Positions 1 through 10,309 of a stretch of 42,832 bases of DNA are shown here, one piece after another. The notes under the pieces are model-generated. The model saw only the letters and a list, made by a program, of their open reading frames with translations, did not search any database and had not been told where the DNA came from. The first letter of the stretch is position 1; each line of letters opens with the position of its first letter. This DNA is from Beroe ovata (lineage: Eukaryota; Ctenophora; Nuda; Beroida; Beroidae), in assembly GCA_946803715.1 (NCBI GenBank), contig CAMPET010000059.1:235144-277975 (forward strand), given 5' to 3'. Both the position numbers and the translations under genes were made by a program.

Positions 1-530
1 ATAGAGATAGTTTCTTGCAGCTGGTGATTCTTTGATGCAAAGACTGCTATTTTTGCATGGAATTTTTGCAGCCGGCATGGGAGAGTGAGTTTTTTGGTAA
101 AAGTTTTCTCTGCTCAGAATCATGCGAGTTTTAGGCATTTTTGTTCAACTTATCATGTTCATTCATTCATCGCTAGCACCCACGATGTACTGAGTTCCAA
201 AAACATATATTAACGGTACTTTGATAGTATGTTAGACAGTCATAACATGACATTTATGGTCATTTCACAGAAGAAATAAGTTGTGAGAAACATATTTGCT
301 TATGAAATGGCACCAGGGTGAGAGATGCAGGTCTATCTATGTGTTATGGACTATCTGAGATGTAGTAGAGTCATCAATAAAGATATCTGCAAGTGCATTT
401 GCTGCTGAACTGTAATAAAAGGGGAAAAATGTCAGAAAATAGGCAGACGACCCAACCCAAATGAGTGGTACGATGAATGCGCACAGTCGATTCTACGAGA
501 GACACGTCGATCCGGCAAATAGGGTAATGA
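1..530. other. Intergenic, no gene seen
   Basis: The sequence is AT-rich. No long ORF, splice-framed exon, tRNA or repeat array could be supported. The right end runs into the proximal promoter of the H1 gene. An open frame at 461-787 overlaps the H1 coding region in another frame and has no family resemblance. Confidence 0.5.
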
Positions 531-538
531 GTAATGTT

Positions 539-545
539 TATATAC
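539..545 (+). promoter_or_regulatory. Putative TATA box of H1
   Basis: TATATAC lies 73 bp upstream of the H1 ATG at 618. That spacing fits a short-leader histone promoter. No CCAAT box was seen at a convincing distance upstream of it. Confidence 0.5.
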
Positions 546-617
546 ATGAAGCGAATCTAACTTGGTTAATTTCCAATACATCGCATTTCGCTATCGAGCT
601 ACAAAATTTCGTTGAAC

Positions 618-1118
618 ATGTCTGTGAAAACTGCCAAGAAGACACCTGCGGAGCACCCCAAGTACTCAGAGATGATTGGTGCTGCTATTGCTGCACTCAA
701 GGAGAGAAGCGGAAGTTCTCGTCAGGCCATTCTGAAATACATCCAGGCCAACTACAAGGTCGGCGAGAGTGCTGGTACGCACGTTAGACTTGCCCTGAAG
801 AGAGGAGTTCTGTCTGGACAACTGAACCAGGTTAAAGGGACTGGTGCATCAGGTTCATTTAAACTTGCCGCCAAACCCGTTGCTAAGAAGCGGACTGTTT
901 CACAGAAACCTGCCTCTAAGAAACCGGCACCTAAGAAGACTGTAGCTAAGAAGACCCCAACTAAGAAGAAAACACCAGTGAAGAAGACTGCTGCCAAGAA
1001 ATCGGGAACTCCAAAGAAAGTTACTACACCGAAGAAGGCTGTGAAGAAGACCGTTGCCAAGAAGGCTAAGAAGCCAGCCGTGAAGAAATCAGCAGCTAAG
1101 AAGACAGCAAAGAAATAA
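618..1118 (+). CDS. H1: Linker histone H1
   Basis: This is an intronless gene for a 166-residue linker histone, which binds nucleosome entry/exit DNA and compacts chromatin. I chose the ATG at 618 ([14 protein letters not shown]); the frame is open a little further upstream but without an ATG. A winged-helix globular domain spans about residues 12-85, with [33 protein letters not shown] and the [20 protein letters not shown] wing. The tail after about residue 88 is almost only K, A, P, T and V in KK-x-PxKK repeats, typical of H1 C-termini. A histone 3' stem-loop begins 32 nt after the stop, so it is a replication-dependent type. The antisense frame at 752-1141 is a shadow of the lysine-rich tail. 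Confidence 0.95.
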   Translation: MSVKTAKKTPAEHPKYSEMIGAAIAALKERSGSSRQAILKYIQANYKVGESAGTHVRLALKRGVLSGQLNQVKGTGASGSFKLAAKPVAKKRTVSQKPASKKPAPKKTVAKKTPTKKKTPVKKTAAKKSGTPKKVTTPKKAVKKTVAKKAKKPAVKKSAAKKTAKK

Positions 1119-1149
1119 TGCAACACCGTAACTTGCATCAACTTAAAAT

Positions 1150-1165
1150 GGCTTTTCTTAAAGCC
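1150..1165 (+). terminator. Histone mRNA 3' stem-loop (H1)
   Basis: GGCTTTTCTTAAAGCC forms a 6-bp stem (GGCTTT/AAAGCC) with the four-base loop TCTT. An A-rich stretch follows, with AAGAAAATCTG near 1178 as a plausible histone downstream element for U7-guided cleavage. The 16 nt and part of the flanks are identical to the H2B stem-loop. Confidence 0.9.
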
Positions 1166-1187
1166 CCAAAAATAAATAAGAAAATCT

Positions 1188-1506
1188 GAACATCACACCT
1201 CATCCTGCTGGACATACTGTATCCGCCAATATTCCTGAATTCGCATCAAAACTTCGGTTATAACAGTATCCGTCCACTGTGATAGAACACAGCCTATGCA
1301 GAAATAAAACCTATTCTCTGATATAATAGAACTGGTACTGTGACATCTATGCTTAACACTCATTCTATCTAGAACACTCCTGCAATTGGCATGAAGATAT
1401 CTATCAACCGGCAAGTCTTTTCAATGGAACTAAGCTTTCAATTTCATATTTGTCTAGTTTCTAATTTCATATTTCTGTAGTGAAAATTTCGAGCGAAGAA
1501 CGAAGA
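1188..1506. other. Spacer between convergent H1 and H2A 3' ends
   Basis: This AT-rich spacer lies between the 3' processing signals of H1 (+) and H2A (-). A 73-codon open frame on the minus strand has no recognisable features. Nothing else was seen. Confidence 0.6.
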
Positions 1507-1526
1507 TTTCATTCTTTGAATATTGG

Positions 1527-1542
1527 GGTGCTTAGAAGCACC
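1527..1542 (-). terminator. Histone mRNA 3' stem-loop (H2A)
   Basis: Read on the minus strand this is GGTGCTTCTAAGCACC, a perfect 6-bp stem with loop TCTA. CAAAGAATGAAA follows downstream (plus-strand 1507-1518) as the histone downstream element. The stem differs from the H1 and H2B copies and has a G at the fourth stem position, where animal stem-loops usually have a pyrimidine. Confidence 0.88.
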
Positions 1543-1584
1543 GTTTGACCTGATCGTTGTAGACAACGATGTAGGTGAAATTGT

Positions 1585-2303
<719 letters not shown>

Positions 2304-2678
2304 ATGCCTCCTGTAGCTGGAAAGAAAGCCGAGAAGAAGTCTGGGAAGAAAGCTGGTAGAGTTGCCGGGGACAAGAAACGAAAGCGAAAGAGGAAGGAAT
2401 CTTATTCCATCTACATCTACAAAGTCTTGAAGCAAGTTCACCCCGACACTGGAATCAGTTCCAAGGGCATGTCAATCATGAACTCCTTTGTGAACGACAT
2501 TTTTGAGAGGATTGCTGGGGAAGCATCCAGACTGGGACACTACAACAGCAGGAAAACCATCTCCTCAAGAGAAGTTCAAACTGCCGTGAGGCTACTCCTC
2601 CCCGGAGAACTGGCCAAGCATGCCGTCTCTGAGGGAACTAAGGCAGTCACCAAGTACACCTCATCATCAGCAAAATAA
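2304..2678 (+). CDS. H2B: Core histone H2B
   Basis: This intronless gene encodes a 124-residue H2B. I chose the ATG at 2304, in the good context CCACCATGC and followed by [11 protein letters not shown]; an open extension upstream has no family similarity. After the lysine-rich tail come the histone-fold helices: [40 protein letters not shown], then [20 protein letters not shown]. The C-terminal helix ends [15 protein letters not shown] and includes the lysine that is ubiquitinated in animals. The loop reads [12 protein letters not shown] where most H2Bs have HYNKRSTITSRE. A 3' stem-loop follows 24 nt after the stop. Confidence 0.97.
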   Translation: MPPVAGKKAEKKSGKKAGRVAGDKKRKRKRKESYSIYIYKVLKQVHPDTGISSKGMSIMNSFVNDIFERIAGEASRLGHYNSRKTISSREVQTAVRLLLPGELAKHAVSEGTKAVTKYTSSSAK

Positions 2679-2702
2679 ATTAATGTCCGTGTGACATAAA
2701 AT

Positions 2703-2718
2703 GGCTTTTCTTAAAGCC
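2703..2718 (+). terminator. Histone mRNA 3' stem-loop (H2B)
   Basis: GGCTTTTCTTAAAGCC is identical to the H1 stem-loop, with identical immediate flanks (TAAAAT before, CCCA after). A purine-rich stretch AATAAAGGAAA near 2727 is the likely downstream element. Confidence 0.9.
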
Positions 2719-2744
2719 CCACCAACAAATAAAGGAAATTTTGC

Positions 2745-4626
2745 TCGCTGTGAGTGGATTGGCTGAATTTAGTGTTATTGTTGAAATGGTTTCAAAGTAG
2801 AACACGTGATCATACACCGTCTCAGCAGAGTTTATATATCCGACATAATTTTCCTGGGACATTAAGTATTGAAGTTGTGCGACTGCCGGAATGCCCTCTC
2901 CGAAGGGTATAATTGCAGATTCCACGCATGTACGGCTGTTTTCGTGACACAATGAATCAATGGAAAGTGCGTCGATTGGAATATAGTGCATTTAATGGCC
3001 TCATTGTCTGACAAGTCTCTTATCCTATCCATGTGGAAGTCATAGTCCGCTTTCTCCTATTTATTCTTATTTAAATTTCAGTTCAATTCAATTGCTGCAA
3101 AGATTGCAAATACTTTCCGTGCGCGCACAAATTCCCCGCGTACGTGCGCAGCACCAAATTGTAAAATACTGATGTTCAAGAAATTTCTTCTCGCGCGCTA
3201 CGCCAACTCATCAAATTTGCCGGTAAAATGCTCAAGTTAGGGACAGTTTTTGCCAGTCTCTTTAACTCCTCATCACAGATTGTATTGATTGTTATATGCC
3301 CTTATATGGAATAATCAGTTGGTACACGACGACATATTACGTGATAAGTTTGTGTCCTCAGTGTATGATCAATGAGAATGTGGTATTCTTGAGTGGTGTC
3401 AAGCCAGCGTCACTGAGTGGTGTCAGAGATATTGCAATGAAATGGTGCCAAGGATCATCAATGATTTGGGACAACTATACTCTATATCACACAACAATCT
3501 CCTAATGATACTATTGGCATTTAAACACTTACATTAACATTCCTCTCCTACAAACTTGTACACATTGCTGGCCACTTCCTTCTCATTGAATGGCCATAAT
3601 TCGCGCACAAGCCATTTTGCCTAAAATGTGGGAGAAAGTGGATATCATTTGGAAGTGGAGATATGGACTGAGATAAATGCATTTAAAATTAAAATGGAAT
3701 TGTGAATCAATGAAACGAACTTTTCGGGTGGTAAATTGTTAATAACAAGCAAAGAACAAATAAATATGTATATTAAGTTATGGCTGGGTCGTCGATACTT
3801 TACTACAACAAAACTAGAGCTAATAAATCAATCAATGGGCTTCGCATCATGATAACTATCATCCAAATTCAATCTATGATTATAATAGTAGGAAACTAAG
3901 ATAAAGATAAACAAGAACATAAAGAATATTGAAGTAAATCACAGTGCCTGAGCATATGTTGAGTTACATACTACTGACAAAGTAACTTCGCTGGACAACA
4001 ACAATGATAATCTATCAACCTGTTGCACGAAGAATAATGCTTCATATCATGTCAAATTACAAATTTCGCATAATAATAGAGTTGAAACAGCATGGAATTA
4101 AGTGTATGAAACATGACTATTCAACAGAATATGTGGAAATAAAGAATTGTCTACCAATATAAACAGCGATAACAAATAGTATGACTGATTTTTCTCACAA
4201 ATATGATCACAGCCTCTTATAAATGTCAAATGTGTCCGTTAAAAGCTGGCCATACTACCCATGATGTGAAAAATCTAGTCTTTCTTGTAATGAAATTGTG
4301 TCCTAGTATTTTGATAGGCTCTGCTATAAGGTTATTAAGTTAAATTTAAATTCAAAATAAGTCATTAGAATAATATAATGCATCAAATCATAATAGCAAA
4401 TCAGTAAAATGTGGGTAAAACAGTATGTATCAGCCCTCTGATGAAGTCAGATTTGTACATTCGTGTACAACGTACAATGCACATCGTTGAATGTACTATG
4501 CACATTCAGCTATGTATATGGTCCATTCTGCAATGCACAATGTACGTATCGGTTATACCCCATTTGTTTGCAGTATAGATCGTATTATCATATACACTTG
4601 ATAATGTGTCGTCTCTTCTTGTGTTT
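2745..4626. other. Intergenic region, no gene supported
   Basis: This AT-rich spacer lies between H2B and the 3' end of the PGAP3-like gene. Short CpG-rich patches occur at 3117-3150 and 3190-3202. Two copies of GAGTGGTGTCA lie at about 3391-3426; they are the reverse complement of the motif arrayed in introns of the giant gene. Open frames at 2680-2991 and 3296-3505 lack family resemblance. The segment just below 4627 should hold the PGAP3 3'UTR, but I could not place its poly(A) signal. Confidence 0.5.
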
Positions 4627-6695
4627 CTAGACCACTTTCCGTTTGTACACGTTGAACTCAAACACACAGTCGTCGACAATGAACCTGAACAAAACATTGA
4701 TAACGGTTGGTAATGATGGACAGAAATGGGGCTTCTATTTCCATCCCAGGAGCCAAAATTGAGTATCCAGTCTGATCCCTGGTTGTTTCTAGGCCACAAA
4801 AGATGTGACCCGAAATCATCCCCAACCTATGACTGTCAGTCACACCTCACTTACCTCCACCAAATGACAGTGATGGGGACGGTGGCAGCGTGCCAGAGAG
4901 CATGTGCATCGAGAACACCGTAGTACGGGGGAAAATCTCCCAGCTGGGGGAGTGAGGAGCAATGAGGGGAAATGAATACGGGGGAGTCAAAGAGGATAGA
5001 CATTTGCCTTCGATGCCATCAGCTTCCTTCAGGGTCTATTTAATAAGCAATAATAGAACCTCATTTAGATCCAGTCTTCTATGCGTGGTGAAGAACCACA
5101 CCCTTCACAAGAGATGGGAGGACTATCGAATCTAAATTTGGAGGGGTTATTGAGTGGTGTATGAGTCTCACCTCAAGGAGCAGAGCAAGAGAGGAGAAAA
5201 CTATGACCCACACTGCTTTCTTGATGTGTGGTCTGTAGTTCCAATTCTGAAAGCGATATAACCCTGTTCAATGGATCAAATACCTGGCATACATCGACTG
5301 TCAATAGAACAGTGTGCATTTCTTTGTAAGGTTTAATCAGCAATGTATAAATATATATACAGGTTTGGTAAGGTGTTGTTGAATAGCGCTCTCACAGCTT
5401 ACATGGCTGTACATTCCAATTAACAGTTTCATGTATATATTTGTCACTATATTATGTAATAACCCTGTAGTGAGAACCTACCCAGAGACCCCAACCAAGT
5501 AGAATCATGTGATGAGTAACACCTAGGAGATGAATATGGGGTCAAATGACGAGGTTGAAGAAATAATTGACGAAGGAGTCAAATGCGCACAAAGAATGAA
5601 GGTATGCGTCAATCATTCAAACGATTTGGCGTCTGTAAGTGTGGTAAGACTTAATTTCACTAACCAATGAATACGTTGAACCTCATGTTGTACCCATAGT
5701 CGATCTTCTTGTAAAAACCAAGGTTGTAACAATGATAGACCCAAAGAACAAAGATTGGGAACCCATATTTGTAGTTTCTGAAGGAGAAAGGGTCATGTAG
5801 AGGCATGAGAATCAGGTGTATTCTAATAACTATTGAATTTTCTATTTAGGAAGTTTCCACTCACAGTTTATTCTTTATTTTCCCGAATTGGTCTCTCCCT
5901 GATATCCTCAACAACATGCAATAGAGTGAAAGCATGACCATGGTCGTTGCACCAAGGTAATCCAATATCTCCGTGGCCATGGTATCTTTGGCATGGAAGA
6001 TGAAGGAAACAAACCAAGTTATAAGACAAACCTGGGAAAAAGAAATGATATTCTTTAGTATATCTACAACAATATTTATCTCACAAGTGCTAATATTTTA
6101 GTTAAAACTCACTATCCCATAGGCAAGCCAGGTATGGAAGAGGTTGTAGGTGACAGGAACTCGATTGATTAGGTTTGAAATTCCTAAGAAGACGGCAAAT
6201 CCATTGCAGAAGGAGAAGAAGACGGATGCTGGTTCTTGCATTCCAAAATACCTCTTGAATGCCCACTGAGGATAATAAGTAGATAATTCTTCCTTAGGAT
6301 GCATCAGAGATGTAACCATGAGTATTGTCTGTTGAAAATTAGATCATTTCAATTAAACATACTCTGCCATTGTATTGAAGGAGTGGTTTCCCAAGAGAAG
6401 CACGCTTTTCAGTGATTTCCATTGCACATTGGTACTGGCTATCTCCTATACAGTCCCAGCCAAATATCTGAAGAACAAACAATCAGAATGTCTCTAAATG
6501 TCTCCACTGTTTGTGACCAGCAAATGCTATCAAATTTCCAAAATGACAAACCTTCAATGACACATCCAAGTTAGCATATTCACATGTCTTCATTTTATTG
6601 GTTACACACTCTCTATACTCATGAGTCTGATCTCCATAGGAACATAGTACAGGCAATGCAAGGAGACTTGTTATCAGGAAAAACCTTGACAACAT
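4627..6695 (-). CDS. PGAP3: PGAP3/Per1-like GPI-remodelling factor, nine exons
   Basis: Post-GPI-attachment factor 3 removes the unsaturated sn-2 acyl chain during Golgi remodelling of GPI anchors; it is a seven-TM CREST-superfamily protein. Exons (minus): 6695-6552, 6467-6363, 6328-6113, 6031-5865, 5777-5665, 5522-5478 (tentative), 5263-5172, 4943-4855, 4684-4627. They give about 342 aa, against about 320 in human. Visible features: signal peptide MLSRFFLITSLLALPVLCSY; YREC and FGWDCIGDSQYQC; PQWAFKRYFGMQEPAS with CNG; CREST residues in SFIFHAKD and LDYLGA; KIDYGYN; DFPPYYGVLDAHALWH with its HxxxH; and a C-terminal FIVDDCVFEFN ending at TAG. Phases join throughout. For exon 6 the stronger donor (after 5482) breaks the frame, whereas the donor after 5478 keeps it; skipping exon 6 also keeps frame but loses the W-rich segment. 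It is divergent from the giant gene. Confidence 0.9.
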
Positions 6696-7470
6696 CTAAG
6701 GAAGGTTTGTTTAATGTATCTCATGCTGATCAAGAACTGCAAATTTTAGTCCTTAGTCCAATGATCATTAAAACAACTGCAAGTAAATCTCCTATCAATA
6801 TGGTAGTTGTGTGATTCAATCAGATCTTGCAACATTATTGACAAAAATGGTGCTACATACAATCTACAGGGTAGATAATAGAGAAGTTATGATTTCGATC
6901 ATTGACAATAAAGACCAACACAATTTGATATTCCCAGAGTTCGCCAGGATGATTTGGCCGTCATAACTGACAAAGGCAAAAGCAGGACTGAAAAAGTTAT
7001 GACTTCAAGTCATCAATGATCAATCATTGACGAAGCATACTTTTGATCAGCATTGGTTTGTGGTTAAGCTTGTCAAATGTTATATGAGACAAGATATGTG
7101 ACAAGATATTAACCGAAGAAAAAAATACGGTATGACATAATGACCGCTGTTAATGTTCACTGTTCCTCAAAGAGATAAAATTTAAAAAATTGAAAAGATA
7201 AGAAAACATCGCAGACAAAGATAAGCCGGAGTGGGCTACGGCCGGACGGCCCTGCACCATGCCATGCGCGGCCACGCCAAATTTTGCTCGCGCGCTGCGC
7301 CGCTGCGCTGTGCAATGCAGTGTCGTGTGCACACGTTCGCGTTGCGCGCCCAATTCTACTCAGTGAACGCAGAACGTGGCAAGTTGGGTCATGCATTGCA
7401 TTACGCAAAATGGAAACACGCCGCGCGGCGCAGGTGCGCAAGTTGCTTAACATTAACAGAGCAAAGCATT

Positions 7471-7568
7471 GTAGGATTTCACCCTACCCTTGCTGGCGGG
7501 ATTTTATCCCTGGCATGGCAAGGGGCGGATTGAAAATCGCGCGCACCAACGGTAGGGTAAAATCCTAC
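7471..7568. repeat. 18-bp inverted repeat
   Basis: GTAGGATTTCACCCTACC at 7471-7488 pairs with GGTAGGGTAAAATCCTAC at 7551-7568 with one mismatch, across a 62-nt spacer. Each arm is flanked by a GCAAAGCA word. Confidence 0.85.
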
Positions 7569-7786
7569 AAAGCAAAGCACTGCTGCATTGCCAATTGCGC
7601 CATTGCAATTGATGAAACTGGCAAGCCCACGCATGCACGCAAGGCCCTGTCGCGCTCGAAAATTTCGTATCACGCGCCAGGCGCTAACTTATTATCCTCG
7701 GCGACTTGCATCAGCGGTTTGGCATAGCTGCATCGCTAGACAAGCATTTTCGCATCGCAAAGCAGCATTTTTCTAGTCAGGCCAGG

Positions 7787-7839
7787 TGTTACCTGACCTG
7801 TTTCTTGCGCGCGGCGCGCAAGAAACAGGTCAGGTAACA
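7787..7839. repeat. 53-bp near-perfect palindrome
   Basis: Two perfect 26-nt arms (7787-7812 and 7814-7839) are separated by a single G. The arms begin with TGTTACCTGACCTG, and the centre is CGCGCGGCGCGC. Outside them TAGTCAG (7774-7780) faces CTGACTA (7842-7848), so the symmetry extends imperfectly further. The DNA should form a cruciform or long hairpin. Confidence 0.93.
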
Positions 7840-8426
7840 TCTGACTAACATTTTTCGTGACTATATAGTAAAGGATGGAATATTTGAGTTGATTTATGCG
7901 ATCATGATTCATGAAGCATTGAAGTATCCGTTTTGAATAGTATCAGTGATAATTAATTGTCATTTATTCTATTTATCAATAAAAATAAGAAAGTAATAAT
8001 GAATAAGAAATATTGCTGGGAGTTGCGAACAAAACTTGTATTTCACAAAACAGAATGTTACATTCATTGCCACATTTCTAACAATTATTTTCTTTAACAT
8101 GATGGCTTCAAGCAATGAAATATCCTGAACTTTCTTTGTGCATGGAAAATCATATGTACAGGATGTCCTCAATGGATGTAGGATTAAGTGATTGATTCTT
8201 ACAAGTCATAAAAATATATGTTTCCAAAAAGAAAGATTCTTTTGAGAGATCAATCATCGATTACGTATCTATATCTTTTATGTACAAATCTATCACATTA
8301 TCAACACATTATCATCTCTATTTTCCTACCTGGTAAGTGGTACATATGCTTAGTACACTACTATTCAGCAATTCAATTCACTTTAATGATCAGCAATGTG
8401 ACGTGAAGATAGCAACTGCAGAGAAG

Positions 8427-10309
8427 ATGCAAATATGGCAGTCTCTTGTTATTTTACACACCATTTTGTATCCTGTTGTGGATGGTATGTAACTTGAGAG
8501 TATTGATAGATAGGGATGTTTAATAGAACTTTTGAAAAAAGCTGATGAAAAGCAGCAGTAACAACTGTTATTAATTTTCAGGAAATGTGACATGTGATAC
8601 ATGTCCATGTGATGCAACAATGGCAGCAATATGCAGTGCACTATGTGACACTGCTGGACAGTATTGGACTGGGACATCTTGTCAGACCTGTACACCTGGA
8701 CATTAGTGAGTGATTTTCTGTGAGGAGTCTATATTTCTGTGACAGTATGTGGCTATAATTGATCACTCTTTTCGAACCAGACATGTTCCATGCTAACATG
8801 GATTCATTGAAGGTGGACAGTTCTTTTATGATCATTAATAAGTAGGAGCCTATTTACTAACTAGCCTATTTACTAACTATTTACTAATTCTAGGTTTATG
8901 ATATCACTGGTGTAAAATCTGCCATCTGCAGTAACATGATCTCATATCCCACTCATATCGAAATTAAGTGGTTGTTCTTCAATGAAGAATCTCCATTAGT
9001 AACCATGGTGTTTAATGCAATTTCCTACCCTACTATCGTATCTCTGTGAGGTAGACCGACATTATTTCTAAGAGATCAGCCCTTAATCACAGAATTGTTT
9101 GCCCCTTCTCATGATTCAATGATAAATAGAAGCCATAATTGAGAACGGGACCACACTCAACCATCCCATTAATCCTGTCTGCAAAGTGCAAGATCCACAA
9201 ACTTCGTAGAGTTCTAACTGTTTAAGTACCTATTGATTAGGTATTGTTGTTCAGTCCTATCCTTATTATATGTATAATCAGCAAGCTATGATCCAGCTAC
9301 TGTAGTGATCCACTCAAACCGTGTATGCAAAGTCTCAAACTCTCTATGCTATCGATTATCATCATTTACCAAGAGTTAAGCCCGGATTCGTCTGCCAGAA
9401 TAGGCAATGATGAGACTCTTTGCTTATTATATAGTTAATCTTCTACCTCCCCGGCGATTGGATGACCGCCAGTTTTGTTGCCATGGTTACCACAGCATGT
9501 TATAATACCAGCAATTACCTTTTGTACTGTTATATACTTCCAGAGAGAGGGGAAGAACATGAAATTTGACACTGGTTACAGCCGGTAGATAGGTCCTTTG
9601 CCCACTTCACAGGTTGTTCTGGTGTGTTTTTCCCTCGAGAGCTGTGTGAATAGATCCGGCTGTAAACCATTTACAACGAAGGAGTTGTCCTAACAAGGAA
9701 AAAGTTGCAGATTCATTGCAACAGGGTTTTTAGGGGGTCGTGATTGTACGTGAGATAATTAAACCGTCCTTCGGGAAAGTACTAATTTCAATTTCGTCAT
9801 GGAGCTTGTTTAATTTATCACTGGAATCGTCTAGTTTCAGAAAACCTATTTCATTTCCAAAAGTCAAAAGTATCGATTGCCGGTCTCAAATGGTATTCGA
9901 TTCAGTACTTCTCATTGAGCTATTTGTAAGCAAATATAGCTCTCTTCAGATCCATTTCACCCAGCAATAACGGAAATCGCAGTAGTAATAGGTATCACAT
10001 ACCAAGTGTGATTTCAGTGATCATGCATTACCTTCCCACTCCGAAACTATAGAGTACTCTATAGTTTATACCGGCAATAACAAAATCCTGACCTTACATT
10101 CAATACCTACCATGACAATTATCGCACTGTCAACATTCACTTTGTGTTCCCATAACAACAAAATTGTTGCTATAACAATTGTTGTCATAACAACAATGAT
10201 TGTTACCATAACAACATTTCCCAGTTGTCCGGGCGACTCTACCAAGTTACCCTGTGATGCTGGAAAATTCTTAGCGTCGTCAGGAGCAAGTGACAGCTCG
10301 GATTGTGAT
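8427..10309 (+). CDS. Giant gene, exons 1-3 (signal peptide and N-terminus)
   Basis: Exon 1 is 8427-8484, exon 2 is 8582-8705 and exon 3 is 10225-10309. Exon 1 holds the ATG and a hydrophobic signal peptide and ends in phase 1 before GTATGT. Exon 2 encodes NVTCDTCPCDATMAAICSAL followed by CDTAGQYWTGTSCQTCTPGH, with Cys spacing that differs from the later modules. Its last codon, TA|T, is completed after intron 2. Exon 3 reads YCPGDSTKLPCDAGKFLASS, the first regular module. The ATG at 8427 is the only one seen that precedes a hydrophobic leader and splices in frame; an additional upstream UTR exon is possible. Confidence 0.82.

Larger units (their letters stand above)
7205..7850. repeat. CpG-rich block with inverted repeats (possible non-autonomous element)
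   Basis: This roughly 650-bp block is rich in GC and CpG (many GCGCGC and GCGCG strings) inside AT-rich flanks. It contains two strong inverted repeats (7471-7568 and 7787-7839) and the short word GCAAAGCA three times (about 7461, 7570 and 7757). Several overlapping open frames on both strands are by-products of the high GC; none resembles a protein family. It could be a transposon-derived element or a promoter-associated CpG island. Confidence 0.5.
6696..8426. promoter_or_regulatory. Divergent intergenic region between PGAP3 and the giant gene
   Basis: This 1.7-kb region lies between two genes that start in opposite directions, so it should hold both promoters. Apart from the CpG-rich repeat block at about 7205-7850 it is AT-rich. 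No convincing TATA box was seen close to either start codon. Exons 1 of both genes are taken from their ATG, so 5'UTR exons within this region cannot be excluded. Confidence 0.5.

Noticed and set aside
461-787. 108-codon frame overlapping the start of H1
   Set aside because: It overlaps the conserved H1 globular domain in another frame and has no family similarity.
752-1141. 129-codon open frame antisense to H1
   Set aside because: It is the reverse of the lysine-rich H1 tail and reads as Phe/Ala/Val repeats. No independent evidence.
3296-3505. Small protein of 69 codons
   Set aside because: There is no family resemblance. It contains two stray copies of the GGTGTCA motif and lies in AT-rich intergenic sequence.
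7150-7776. Overlapping open frames in the CpG-rich block
   Set aside because: They occur on both strands and in several frames, as expected from low stop-codon frequency in GC-rich DNA. No motif or splice framing.
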